Shown here piece by piece: positions 42,434 through 51,430 of a stretch of DNA of 64,000 nt. The notes under the pieces were generated by a model, which worked only from the letters and a program-made list of their open reading frames with translations, made no database searches and had not been told where the DNA came from. Both the position numbers and the translations under genes were made by a program. The stretch covers positions 1 to 64,000 of the forward strand of contig NZ_JACMYG010000017.1 of NCBI RefSeq assembly GCF_014236655.1, in the 5' to 3' direction. Source of the stretch: Pseudomonas kielensis (lineage in GTDB: Bacteria > Pseudomonadota > Gammaproteobacteria > Pseudomonadales > Pseudomonadaceae). Each line of letters opens with the position of its first letter. The first letter of the stretch is position 1.

Positions 42434-43825
42434 CTAGCCTTTATCGGCCTTGCCGGCCGCCGCCGCAAATTTCGCCAGGCGCACGTCCAGATGCCGTGGA
42501 CGCCGGCCGTGATCCTCGGCGCGCTCCTTGCGCCGGATCGCGTTACGCACCAGCAGCGAGCCCAGGTAGCGAATCGGCTCCGGCGGGAAATACCCCAGCG
42601 GGCCGTTGACCAGGGGTGAGCGGGTCCAGGGGTTGTCCAGCCCCAGCACCAGCGACGAGAGGATCTGCCCACCCATGTGACAGGGGCCGACGCCACTGCC
42701 GGAATAGCCAAACCCATAAAACACATTGCCACTGGCGCTCATCTGGCCAAAAAACGGCAGGCCGGTCACCGAGCGATCCGACGGCCCGTTCCAGGTCGCC
42801 GCCACCGGCACCTGGGCAAAGGCCGGGAAAAACTGCGCCAGGCTTTTTTGCAGCAGGCCCGCATAGGGCGATGGCTGATCGAACACCGGCAGCATGCGTC
42901 CGCCATAGGCGAAAGTATTGCCGCCCTTGCCGAGCATGATTCGACCGTCGGGGGTGTTGTGGTAGTAATGCACGAAGATCCGCGAGTCGAGCACGGTCAC
43001 ACCGGTGGTCAGGCCGATGGTCTTGAGCAACTCCGGGCGCGGCTCGGTGATCAGCATGTCGCTGGAAACAATCGCCACGCTGCGCTCGAACTGGGGAAAG
43101 GCACGGGCCATCCAGGCATTCATCGCCAGCACCACCCGCTTGGCACGGATGCGTCCATGGGGCGTGCGGATCACCGCCGGCCGGCCTTCCTCCAGGCCAG
43201 TCATCGCGGTGTTTTCATGCATTCGCACGCCCAATTGCAAGGCCACTCGCCGCAGGCCGCGCACCAGCTTGCCCGGTTGCACGCTGGCGGCGGCCGGCGA
43301 GAACCAGCCTTCCAGGTGTTTGCTGGAGCCCGCCATGCGCTGCACGTCGGCCACCGGACGCTTGCTGAACGAGTTGATGCCATTGCGCTCCAGCGCGGCG
43401 ATCACGCTGTCGGTGGCGCCGCACTGGGCACGGTTGGTCGCGGTGTACAGCGTGCCATCAAGGCGGTAGTCGGCGTCCACCCCGTACTGCTCGCAAAACG
43501 CGCCGATGGCCTGGATGCTGTGCTCCGACTCCTTGACCAGGCGCACCGCCTCCTCGACACCGAACAGGCGCTCCAGGGTGAAGTACTTGGCCGACCAGGA
43601 CAGCGCACACCCACCATTGCGCCCACTGGCGCCGGCGCCGCAGACATCGGCTTCGATCAGCAGCACATCCAGCCCGGGGTCCTGCTGCTTGAGCATGACG
43701 GCGGTCCACAGCCCGGTGTAGCCGCCACCGACAATACACACATCGGCATCGGTGTCCTGCGCCAGGGGCACACAAGGAGCGCTGGTGTCGGCTTCCAGTG
43801 CCTGGGCCAGCCAAAAGGGTCTCAT
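42434..43825 (-). CDS. FAD-dependent oxidoreductase (DadA/PuuB-like), phosphonate-linked
   Basis: 463 residues. Rossmann motif VCIVGGGYTGLWTAVML (residues about 29-45), GASGRNGGC for FAD, and the C-terminal GFGYSGSGVGPCHMGGQ. Amine-oxidase type acting on C-N bonds. It follows the MFS gene by 81 bases on the same strand within the 2-aminoethylphosphonate locus. A role in oxidising N-alkylated or other amino-phosphonates to feed PhnX, as described for PbfD-type enzymes, is an inference from context. Start at 43825 (GGAGAT upstream). Confidence 0.75.
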   Translation of the reverse strand: MRPFWLAQALEADTSAPCVPLAQDTDADVCIVGGGYTGLWTAVMLKQQDPGLDVLLIEADVCGAGASGRNGGCALSWSAKYFTLERLFGVEEAVRLVKESEHSIQAIGAFCEQYGVDADYRLDGTLYTATNRAQCGATDSVIAALERNGINSFSKRPVADVQRMAGSSKHLEGWFSPAAASVQPGKLVRGLRRVALQLGVRMHENTAMTGLEEGRPAVIRTPHGRIRAKRVVLAMNAWMARAFPQFERSVAIVSSDMLITEPRPELLKTIGLTTGVTVLDSRIFVHYYHNTPDGRIMLGKGGNTFAYGGRMLPVFDQPSPYAGLLQKSLAQFFPAFAQVPVAATWNGPSDRSVTGLPFFGQMSASGNVFYGFGYSGSGVGPCHMGGQILSSLVLGLDNPWTRSPLVNGPLGYFPPEPIRYLGSLLVRNAIRRKERAEDHGRRPRHLDVRLAKFAAAAGKADKG

Positions 43826-43906
43826 GGGCAAATCTCCATATCGAGGGGGCACGGCCCCGCCGCCGATCAGGCCATGAGCGTCGGCGAGGTCGCGGGGGTA
43901 GAGTTA

Positions 43907-45232
43907 TCAGCTGCGCAGTGGCTTGATCGCCATGGGCACATTGGGCACAAACGCACGCTCAGGTTGCAGGCTTGCCGGGCGGCTGTTCCAGTGGGGGACC
44001 AGCACCAGGGCCGAAAACAACGCGCAACCGGCAAACACGATGAACACCGTGACCGTGTCGAAGTAGCCCGGCAACAGGCCGCCGAGGATGGCGCCGACCG
44101 AGCCGCAGCCGTTGACGAAACCGGCGGCGGTGGCGCCGGCCTTGGCGGTGCCGAAGTCAATCGCGGCCGCACCGCTGATCATCGAGTCAGGTCCGTACAG
44201 GGTCAGGCCCATGACAAACAACAAGGCCACCACCAGCAACACGCTGCCGGTGTGCAAGGCGCCCATGAACAGCGCCAGCGAGACCGTCAGGGCCAGCAGG
44301 CTCAAGACACAGGCCGGCAAGCGCCGCGCTCCGAACAGTTTGTCCGAGGCCAGGCCAATCATGATCGGCCCCAGCAACCCCGCCAGCTCGAACGCGGTGG
44401 GGATGATCGCGGCGCCCACCTTGCCCACCGAGGGCATTTGCTCGAAGACGATCACCGGGCCCCACAACAGAATTGCGTAACGCGCCGGCTTGAGCATGAA
44501 GTACGCCAGGCCCAGGGTCAGCACCGTGCGATTGCGCAGGATTTCACGCAACGGCGCCCACATGCTGATCCGGCTTTGCGCATCCGCCTCGGCGGCGGTC
44601 AGTTGCGGCGCAGGCTCCACCGCCGGCAAGCCGACGTCTTCAGGCTTGTTGCGCTGAAAGATAAAAAACAGCAGCGCCACCACCGCCACCACCGCGGCAC
44701 TTGAAATGAACGCCGCATGCCAGCTGCCCACCAGGGTGTAGGCCCACCAACCGGCAAAAGGCGAGGCCACCAGGCCGCCAAAGGCGTAGCACGAACTCCA
44801 CAGGCCCAGTACCCGACCGCGTTGTTCGGCAGGGTAGAAACTGCCCAGGTTCTTGCACAGGCCCGACCACCCCGTGGACTGCGCCAGGCCCTGGATCACC
44901 ATGCAGGTGGCAAAGATCGGCAAGGTGGCAAAGGTACCCATCACCAGCGCCGCCAGGGCTGAGATCAACAACCCACCGAACACCACCACCCGCGGTCCGT
45001 AGCGGTCGGCGAGGATGCCCCAGGTGAACTGGCCAATGGCATAGGCGGCCAGGTAGAGCCCGTCGAGGTTGGCCATGGCCATTTTGTCGAGGTGGAAGGT
45101 AGGGTCTTCGCCGATCCCCAGTTTGGCCACGGAGAACGCTTTGCGAGTGAAGTAGAAGGCCGCGTAGGCGAGCCAGGTGATGGCGAAGATTTGCACGCGC
45201 CAACGCTTGATAGTGCCGATGTGCTTATTCAT
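43907..45232 (-). CDS. MFS transporter of the organophosphate:phosphate antiporter family
   Basis: 441 residues, twelve membrane segments. AFYFTRKAFSVAKLGI and the LADRYGPRVVVFGG motif with GLAQSTGWSGLCKNLGSFYPAEQRGRVLGLWS are typical of the GlpT/UhpT/UhpC group. Next to phnW/phnX it is likely to import 2-aminoethylphosphonate or a related phosphonate; MFS carriers for this compound (AepP) have been reported in Pseudomonas. Substrate is inferred. First gene of a two-gene operon with the FAD enzyme, divergent from LysR. Confidence 0.8.
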   Translation of the reverse strand: MNKHIGTIKRWRVQIFAITWLAYAAFYFTRKAFSVAKLGIGEDPTFHLDKMAMANLDGLYLAAYAIGQFTWGILADRYGPRVVVFGGLLISALAALVMGTFATLPIFATCMVIQGLAQSTGWSGLCKNLGSFYPAEQRGRVLGLWSSCYAFGGLVASPFAGWWAYTLVGSWHAAFISSAAVVAVVALLFFIFQRNKPEDVGLPAVEPAPQLTAAEADAQSRISMWAPLREILRNRTVLTLGLAYFMLKPARYAILLWGPVIVFEQMPSVGKVGAAIIPTAFELAGLLGPIMIGLASDKLFGARRLPACVLSLLALTVSLALFMGALHTGSVLLVVALLFVMGLTLYGPDSMISGAAAIDFGTAKAGATAAGFVNGCGSVGAILGGLLPGYFDTVTVFIVFAGCALFSALVLVPHWNSRPASLQPERAFVPNVPMAIKPLRS

Positions 45233-45443
45233 GGTGGATCTGACCTCAGGGTGTGAGTGTGCCGGCAGATTCAGAAAACTAAACGCCTGTGTTTTTTATT
45301 GTTGAGCACTGCGGCAAGGCCCCTAGGAGGGCGGGCGTTACCGGTCAGATGAGTCCTGTTCCATCCCTGTCTCGAGATTTTCCATGCGCGCCAGGATCAT
45401 GGCCACCGCCGCGGGTCGACTGACCAGTCAGCGGGGCTAGGGG

Positions 45444-45486
45444 CGATAAAAACAATTACTGATTAATAAGTGAAATCGATTTATCG
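45444..45486. promoter_or_regulatory. Candidate LysR site between MFS and lysR
   Basis: Outer inverted repeat CGATAAA (45444-45450) / TTTATCG (45480-45486), and inside it the palindrome AAATCGATTT (45473-45482), in an A/T-rich stretch 40-80 bases before the LysR gene. Confidence 0.45.
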
Positions 45487-45524
45487 TATTTCAAATATAA
45501 GCTCAGCTTGTAAGAGGTCATGCG

Positions 45525-46397
45525 ATGTCGGTATCCCACGCCCAGCTCAAGGCTTTCCATGCCGTGGCCCAGCACGGCAGCTTTACCAAAGCGGCCGAAC
45601 GCCTGTTCCTGACCCAGCCAGCCATCTCCGACCAGGTGCGCAAACTCGAAGAACGGTTTGGGGTGTTGTTGTTTCATCGCAACAAGCGCTCTGTGCGCCT
45701 GACCGACCTGGGCGAACGCCTGTTGAGCATCACCCAGCGCCTGTTCGTGATCGAAGCCCAGGCCCAGGAACTGCTGCAGGACTCCCAGGCCCTGCAGACC
45801 GGCAGCCTGATCCTGGCGGTGGATGCCCCGGTCCACGTGCTGCCGCAAATCGCCCGGTTCTGCGAGCGTTATCCGGGCATCAGTGTGAAGATCGAAACCG
45901 GCAACACCGACGAATCGCTGTTTCGCCTGTTCAACTATCAGGCCGACCTGGCCTTGCTCGGACGGGACGTCAACGATGCGCGCCTGCTGACACTGCCGTT
46001 GCGCAACGACCCGATGGTGGCCTTCGTTTCCCGCAACCACCCCTGGGCCGACCGCGAGTCGATCCGCCTGGCGGACCTGGACGACACCCCGCTGGTATTG
46101 CGTGAAGTCGGGTCGGTGACCCGCCAGACCCTGGAAGAAGAAATGGCCCGGGCCGGCTTGCGCATTCGACCGGCGATCCAGGTGGAAGGCCGCGAGGCCG
46201 CACGGGAAGCCGTGGTGGTCGGGATTGGCGTGGGCGTGGTCTCGGCCGCCGAGTTTGGCGCCGATTCACGGGTTTGCGCACTGCCGATTATCGATTGCAC
46301 CCGGCGCCTGACCGAAACCCTGGTGTGTCTGCGCGAGCAGAGTTCACGGCGCGTGGTGGCGACATTTCTGCAGATGGTGCGTGAGAGCCTGGAGTAA
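45525..46397 (+). CDS. LysR-family regulator of the MFS/FAD operon
   Basis: 290 residues. Helix-turn-helix at residues about 5-62 (GSFTKAAERLFLTQPAISDQVRKLEERFGVLLFHRNKRSVRLTDLG), CysB/CbbR-like clade. C-terminal effector domain includes EVGSVTRQTLEEEMARAG. Clearly homologous to the LysR at 46512-47372 and to AEP-responsive regulators found beside phnW. Divergent from the MFS gene. Confidence 0.88.
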   Translation: MSVSHAQLKAFHAVAQHGSFTKAAERLFLTQPAISDQVRKLEERFGVLLFHRNKRSVRLTDLGERLLSITQRLFVIEAQAQELLQDSQALQTGSLILAVDAPVHVLPQIARFCERYPGISVKIETGNTDESLFRLFNYQADLALLGRDVNDARLLTLPLRNDPMVAFVSRNHPWADRESIRLADLDDTPLVLREVGSVTRQTLEEEMARAGLRIRPAIQVEGREAAREAVVVGIGVGVVSAAEFGADSRVCALPIIDCTRRLTETLVCLREQSSRRVVATFLQMVRESLE

Positions 46398-46410
46398 GCA
46401 GGTCCGGCCC

Positions 46411-46500
46411 TATCGCGGGTAGGCCGCAAGCGGACACAGCTCCCACAGTTCCACAACCCTACACCAGCCAAGTGGAAGCGAGCCTGCTAGCGATAGCCGC
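46411..46500. repeat. Degenerate REP-type palindrome pair
   Basis: The left half CTATCGCGGGTAGGCCGC...CTCCCAC (46411-46447) and the right half GTGGAAGCGAGCCTGCTAGC (46471 onward) are an imperfect REP pair between convergent LysR genes. Confidence 0.6.
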
Positions 46501-46511
46501 GCCACACGTCA

Positions 46512-47372
46512 TCAGACAGGCGCCAGGGCGAAAAACGCCTGGATCAGGCGCAGGTCCCGGCGCCGCTCCATGCAGCCAATCAGGTGTCGATTGACCAACC
46601 CCTTACCGATGATCGGCACCGCCCGCACCCGCGGATCGTGACTGACCTCGACTGACGACACCACCCCGACCCCCAGTTCCGCCGCCACCGCCTCGGTCAC
46701 CGCCTCGCGGCTGTCCAGCTCCAGCAGCACCCGCGGGGTGATGCGCGCCTGGCTGCAGGCCTCATCGAACGTGCGCCGGGTGATGGAGCTCGGCTCACGC
46801 AGGACCATGATCACCTGGTCCAGCGCCTCGAGGCTGATGCCCTGGTCCAGGCTCGACCAGGGGTGACCGGCGGGCACCAACGCGCAGATCCGCGACTCGC
46901 TCAGGGCTTGCAGGTGCAGGCCCTTGCGCGGCTCGACTTCGGTCAGGACCGCCACATCGGCGTGTTCGGACAGCAGCGCCGCGAGGGTTTCCTGGGCATT
47001 GCCCAAGCGCAGGTTGACCGTGATGCCCGGGTAGCGCGCCCGCAGGCTGGCGAGCATCGGCATGACCATGTGCGGCCCGTCCGCCGCCACTTCCAGGCGC
47101 CCGGTCAGTAACTGCCGGTTGGCCTCGAGCATGACCTGGGCTTCTTCGGCCAGGCCAAACATCGCCCGGGTGATCGCCGCCAGCTTGATGCCCTCCTCCG
47201 TCAGTTCGACCCGCCGTGCGGTGCGCCGCAACAGCGTGATCTGGTAGTGCTCCTCCAGCGCCTTGATGTGCCCGGTCACTGCCGGCTGGCTGATGAACAG
47301 ACGGGCAGCGGCCCGGGTAAAGCTGCCCTCACGGGCCACCGCATCGAATGCGCGCAACTGGAACAGGTTCAT
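46512..47372 (-). CDS. LysR-family regulator of phnWX
   Basis: 286 residues. Helix-turn-helix (GSFTRAAARLFISQPAVTGHIKALEEHY), and REPSSITRRTFDEACSQARITPRVLLELDSREAVTEAVAAELGVGVVS as the effector-domain core, resembling the other LysR here. Divergent from phnW with a perfect palindrome between them. Probably activates phnWX in response to 2-aminoethylphosphonate or a pathway intermediate. Confidence 0.87.
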   Translation of the reverse strand: MNLFQLRAFDAVAREGSFTRAAARLFISQPAVTGHIKALEEHYQITLLRRTARRVELTEEGIKLAAITRAMFGLAEEAQVMLEANRQLLTGRLEVAADGPHMVMPMLASLRARYPGITVNLRLGNAQETLAALLSEHADVAVLTEVEPRKGLHLQALSESRICALVPAGHPWSSLDQGISLEALDQVIMVLREPSSITRRTFDEACSQARITPRVLLELDSREAVTEAVAAELGVGVVSSVEVSHDPRVRAVPIIGKGLVNRHLIGCMERRRDLRLIQAFFALAPV

Positions 47373-47428
47373 GAATAAGCCTTACTGATGATTGGCATAA
47401 CAACAAACAATTTGATTGATGGCGCGGC

Positions 47429-47440
47429 AAATTGCAATTT
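47429..47440. promoter_or_regulatory. Palindromic operator candidate upstream of phnW
   Basis: AAATTGCAATTT, a perfect 12-bp palindrome in the 109-base region between lysR and phnW, 41 bases before phnW. Likely LysR binding site. Confidence 0.55.
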
Positions 47441-47481
47441 ATCTCCCGTAGCTTCATCCCATCGATAACGAGGACACGCGA

Positions 47482-48591
47482 ATGAGCACTGCCGAACCCA
47501 TCCTGCTCACCCCCGGCCCATTGACGACTTCGGCCCGCACCCGCCAGGCGATGATGGTCGACTGGGGTTCATGGGATGACCGCTTCAATCAACTGACGGC
47601 CAGCCTCTGTGAACAACTGCTGAGCATCGTCAACGGCGCCGACAGCCACCACTGCGTCCCCCTGCAAGGCAGCGGGACCTTCGCCGTCGAAGCGGCGATC
47701 GGCACCCTGGTGCCCCGCGACGGTAAAGTGCTGGTGCTGATCAACGGCGCATATGGCAAGCGCCTGGCGAAAATCTGTGAGTACCTGGGCCGTTCGTTCA
47801 GCACCTTTGAAACCGCTGAAGACGAGCCGACCACTGCCGCCGATGTCGACCGCCTGCTGCGGGCCGACGCCAGCATCACCCACGTTGCGCTGATCCACTG
47901 CGAAACCAGCACCGGGATTCTCAACCCACTGGCGGACATCGCCCAGGTCATTGCCCAGCACGGCAAACGCCTGATCATTGACGCCATGAGTTCCTTTGGC
48001 GCGCTACCGATCGATGCCCGGCAAGTCCCCTTCGACGCGCTGATCGCCGCCAGCGGCAAGTGCCTGGAAGGTGTGCCCGGCATGGGTTTTGTCTTCGCCA
48101 ACAAGCAGGCCCTGGCCACTGCGGCCGGCAACTCCCATTCGCTGGCCATGGACTTGTTCGACCAGCACAGCTACATGGCCAAGACCGGCCAGTGGCGCTT
48201 CACCCCGCCGACCCACGTGGTCGCGGCGCTGCACGAGGCCCTGCTGCAATACAACGAAGAAGGCGGCTTGCCGGTACGCCACCAGCGCTACGCCGACAAC
48301 TGCCAGGTGCTGCTCGAGGAAATGGCCAGGCTTGGCTTGCGCAGCTTCCTGCCGGCGGCCATCCAGGCGCCGATCATCGTCACCTTTCACGCCCCCCGGG
48401 ACCCGCGCTATCAATTCAAAGCGTTCTACGAACGGGTAAAGGCCAAGGGTTTCATCCTCTACCCAGGCAAGTTGACCCAGGTCGAAACCTTCCGCGTCGG
48501 CTGCATCGGCCACGTCAACCAGGCCGAGATGCGTGCAGCGGTGGCCGCTGTGGCCGAGGTCTTGCGCGAGATGGAAGTACTCGAGATCTGA
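47482..48591 (+). CDS. phnW: 2-Aminoethylphosphonate-pyruvate transaminase
   Basis: 369 residues. PLP enzyme moving the amino group of 2-aminoethylphosphonate to pyruvate, giving phosphonoacetaldehyde and alanine. Class V aminotransferase fold with LLTPGPLTTSARTRQAMMVDWGSWD at the N-terminus and PLP lysine K193 in AASGKCLEGVPGMGFV. First gene of the phnWX operon; phnX starts 79 bases after it. Confidence 0.95.
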   Translation: MSTAEPILLTPGPLTTSARTRQAMMVDWGSWDDRFNQLTASLCEQLLSIVNGADSHHCVPLQGSGTFAVEAAIGTLVPRDGKVLVLINGAYGKRLAKICEYLGRSFSTFETAEDEPTTAADVDRLLRADASITHVALIHCETSTGILNPLADIAQVIAQHGKRLIIDAMSSFGALPIDARQVPFDALIAASGKCLEGVPGMGFVFANKQALATAAGNSHSLAMDLFDQHSYMAKTGQWRFTPPTHVVAALHEALLQYNEEGGLPVRHQRYADNCQVLLEEMARLGLRSFLPAAIQAPIIVTFHAPRDPRYQFKAFYERVKAKGFILYPGKLTQVETFRVGCIGHVNQAEMRAAVAAVAEVLREMEVLEI

Positions 48592-48670
48592 CTTTTCAGC
48601 GATCAGCCGGCCGCTGGGTACGCCAGCGGCTACAGGGTTCATCATTCTCCAAATACAGGATTCGCACACT

Positions 48671-49498
48671 ATGAACTACACCAACCCAACAAAGCTGCAA
48701 GCCGCCATCCTCGACTGGGCCGGCACCGTGGTCGACTTCGGCTCGTTCGCGCCGACCCAGATCTTTGTCGAGGCCTTCGCCGAATTCGACGTGCAGGTGT
48801 CCATCGAGGAAGCCCGGGGCCCGATGGGGATGGGCAAGTGGGACCACATCCGCACCCTGTGTGACCAGCCACAAGTGGCTGAGCGCTATCGCCAGGTGTT
48901 TGGCCGCACCCCGACCGACGATGACGTGACCGCCATCTACCAACGTTTCATGCCGCTGCAGATCGAAAAGATCGCCGAGCACTCGGCGTTGATCCCCGGT
49001 GCCCTGGAGACCATTGCCAACCTGCGCCAGCAAGGCATCAAGATCGGTTCGTGCTCTGGGTATCCGAAGCAGGTGATGGACAAGGTGGTCGAACTGGCCG
49101 CCACCAACGGCTACATCGCCGATCACGTGGTCGCCACCGACGAAGTGCCCAACGGCCGCCCATGGCCGGCCCAGGCCCTGGCCAATGTCATCGCCCTGGG
49201 CATCGACGACGTCGCCGCCTGCGTGAAGATCGACGACACCGTGCCCGGCATCCTCGAAGGCCGGCGCGCCGGGATGTGGACCGTGGCCCTGATCTGCTCC
49301 GGCAACGCGCTGGGCCTGACGTACGAGGGCTATCGCGCCCTGGGCAGCGACACCCTGGCCAACGAGCGCCAACGCATTCATGGCCTGTTCGAAGGTTCGC
49401 GCCCGCATTACATGATCGACACCATCACCGACCTGCCCCAGGTGATCGCCGACATCAACAAACGCCTGGCCCAGGGTGAGATGCCACAAAGCAGCTGA
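48671..49498 (+). CDS. phnX: Phosphonoacetaldehyde hydrolase (phosphonatase)
   Basis: 275 residues. HAD-superfamily enzyme cleaving the C-P bond of phosphonoacetaldehyde to acetaldehyde and phosphate. Nucleophile Asp15 in AAILDWAGTVVDFGSF and Schiff-base Lys56 in GPMGMGKWDHI; the cap domain and IGSCSGYPKQVMD follow. AGGA lies 10 bases before ATG 48671. A strong terminator ends the operon. Confidence 0.95.
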   Translation: MNYTNPTKLQAAILDWAGTVVDFGSFAPTQIFVEAFAEFDVQVSIEEARGPMGMGKWDHIRTLCDQPQVAERYRQVFGRTPTDDDVTAIYQRFMPLQIEKIAEHSALIPGALETIANLRQQGIKIGSCSGYPKQVMDKVVELAATNGYIADHVVATDEVPNGRPWPAQALANVIALGIDDVAACVKIDDTVPGILEGRRAGMWTVALICSGNALGLTYEGYRALGSDTLANERQRIHGLFEGSRPHYMIDTITDLPQVIADINKRLAQGEMPQSS

Positions 49499-49517
49499 TA
49501 GCTCACGCGCCCGACAA

Positions 49518-49553
49518 AGCGCCAGCCCTTGACCGGGGCTGGCGCTTTTTTTT
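49518..49553 (+). terminator. Intrinsic terminator of phnWX
   Basis: 11-bp stem AGCGCCAGCCC/GGGCTGGCGCT (49518-49528 with 49536-49546) followed by T8. Confidence 0.9.
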
Positions 49554-49696
49554 GCACAAAAGCCTGTGGCAGAGCGCTGGACGTAGGACAAGAGCCTGAC
49601 TTGGCTCAGGCAATTTCCCCCTAACAGGATTACAGTTAGCGCACTCCGTCGCACAAGAATGGAGATTTATGACCTGAATACTGAGGAATGGACCCT

Positions 49697-50245
49697 ATGC
49701 CCTGGAAGAACTCTGTCTCACGCTACAGCACCGTATCGATCGCGCTGCACTGGTTGATGCTGGTGCTGCTGGCCGTGGTGTATGCCACCATCGAACTGCG
49801 TGGGATCTTTCCCAAAGGCAGTGGCGGTCGGACCCTGATCAAGGAAGCGCACTTCATGCTCGGCCTGACCGTGTTCGTCCTGGTCTGGCTCCGCCTGTTC
49901 GCCCGCAGCCTGGGAGTGGCACCGAAAATCGTACCGACTCCACCCCGCTGGCAAAGCCTGCTGGCGACCCTGATGCACGTCGCGCTGTATGTGTTCATGA
50001 TCGGCATGCCGATCCTCGGCTGGCTGATCACCAGCGCCGCCGGCCATCAAGTGATGTTCTATGGCATCGACCTGCCGCTGTTGATCGGCGAAGACAAGGA
50101 GCTGGCCAAGCAGATCGAAGGCTGGCATGTGCTGGGCGGCACCATCGGTTACTGGCTGATCGGCCTGCACGCCGTGGCCGGACTGGCGCACCATTATTAC
50201 TACCGCGACAACACCCTGCTGCGGATGATGCCCAAACGCGGTTAA
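49697..50245 (+). CDS. Cytochrome b561
   Basis: 182 residues, four membrane segments with heme histidines (SIALHWLMLVLLAV, KEAHFMLGLTVF, LMHVALYVFMIGMPILGWLITS, LHAVAGLAHHYYYRD). CybB-type quinol oxidase acting on superoxide or linking to periplasmic partners. GAGGA lies 9 bases before ATG 49697, which decides the start over ATG 49688. Different sequence from the b561 at 35094. Its end overlaps the convergent PLP-enzyme gene by 4 bases. Confidence 0.88.
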   Translation: MPWKNSVSRYSTVSIALHWLMLVLLAVVYATIELRGIFPKGSGGRTLIKEAHFMLGLTVFVLVWLRLFARSLGVAPKIVPTPPRWQSLLATLMHVALYVFMIGMPILGWLITSAAGHQVMFYGIDLPLLIGEDKELAKQIEGWHVLGGTIGYWLIGLHAVAGLAHHYYYRDNTLLRMMPKRG

Positions 50246-51183
50246 ACCTGCGCCTGGGTGGCAAAACCCCGGCGGCCCTGCAAGCCGCCGGTGTGCACAA
50301 AGATCCAGCGCGTACCGGACGCCACCTGCCCCGCCTCGACCTGCTGCTTGAGCGCCAGCAAGGCCTTGCCGGTGTACAGCGGTTCCAGCGGCAGGCCACT
50401 GGCCTGCTCGGTGGCCTCGATGAACGCCAGCAGCACCGGGTCGACCTTGGCAAAACCGCCGCGGCTGCCATCGATGAGCCCATAGTCGCCCACTGAGCAC
50501 CCGCCCTGCGCCAGGATCGCTGCGACCTGCTCTGCCACGCCATGGTCGTGCGGTACCGCCAACACCCCCTGCACCGGATGCCTGCCCGCCTCGGCCAGCA
50601 CCAGACCCGCCAGCGTGGTACCCGTCCCGCAGGCCAGCCACCAACCGTGATGATCGGTCCAGCCCAGGCCAGGCAGCTGTTCAGCGACCAGGCCCAGCAG
50701 TTGCCCGCAACCACGCGCCCCCGCCAAGCCGCCACCGCCCTCGGGAATGGGCTCAAACCCCGGGTACTGCGCCAGCCACGGCTGCCAGAACCCAGGCTCA
50801 TGCCGGGCTCGATAGCCGCCGTAACCCAGCCAGTGCAGGTGCATGCCGAACGCCTGCAGGTCCTGCACCGTGGCGTTGGACTGGGGATGCCCACGCAACA
50901 GGCCGACGGTGGCAAAACCAAAGCGCTTGCCGGCCGCCGCCAGGGCGTGCAGGTGATTGGACCAGGCACCGCCCAGGCTGATGACACCCTGCGCCCCCGC
51001 CTCGCCGGCAAGCCGCAGGTGATCCATCAGTTTGAACCACTTGTTGCCACAGATCAGCGGGTCGATCAGGTCCAGACGCAGCACCGCGACCTCGACACCG
51101 GCACGGTCGAGCCAGTCCAGGTGCAGGGGTTCGAGGGGGGCGTGGGGAGACCAATCGGCAGGTAGGCAAAGCATCGGCAACAT
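50242..51183 (-). CDS. ACC deaminase/D-cysteine desulfhydrase family PLP enzyme
   Basis: 313 residues. Fold type II PLP enzyme with PLP lysine in DPLICGNKWFKLMDHL (near K49), ISLGGAWSNHLHALAAAG phosphate/nucleophile loop and CGTGTTLAGL. The family splits into 1-aminocyclopropane-1-carboxylate deaminases and D-cysteine desulfhydrases; residues near the C-terminus that separate them cannot be judged safely here. D-cysteine desulfhydrase is more common in pseudomonads. ATG 51174 is an alternative start. Confidence 0.78.
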   Translation of the reverse strand: MLPMLCLPADWSPHAPLEPLHLDWLDRAGVEVAVLRLDLIDPLICGNKWFKLMDHLRLAGEAGAQGVISLGGAWSNHLHALAAAGKRFGFATVGLLRGHPQSNATVQDLQAFGMHLHWLGYGGYRARHEPGFWQPWLAQYPGFEPIPEGGGGLAGARGCGQLLGLVAEQLPGLGWTDHHGWWLACGTGTTLAGLVLAEAGRHPVQGVLAVPHDHGVAEQVAAILAQGGCSVGDYGLIDGSRGGFAKVDPVLLAFIEATEQASGLPLEPLYTGKALLALKQQVEAGQVASGTRWIFVHTGGLQGRRGFATQAQV

Positions 51184-51430
51184 CGTTCACAAGACGTGGA
51201 AGGCCAGTCTACCAGCCATGCACCTCATAGCAGCTGCCGAGCCTGCGACGCTGCGTTCGCCTGCGAAGCGGGCGCCAAGGACCCACGCCAACCCGGCGAG
51301 GACTGCGTCCTCGAACACAGCCTCGCGCGCTCGGCAGCTGCTACCAATACTGATCGAAGTGAAAGCACCGCGATTGCTTTGCACAATCGCGGTGTCGGGT
51401 GACGGCTGTTCCGGCCGGACCCAGGTTGAC

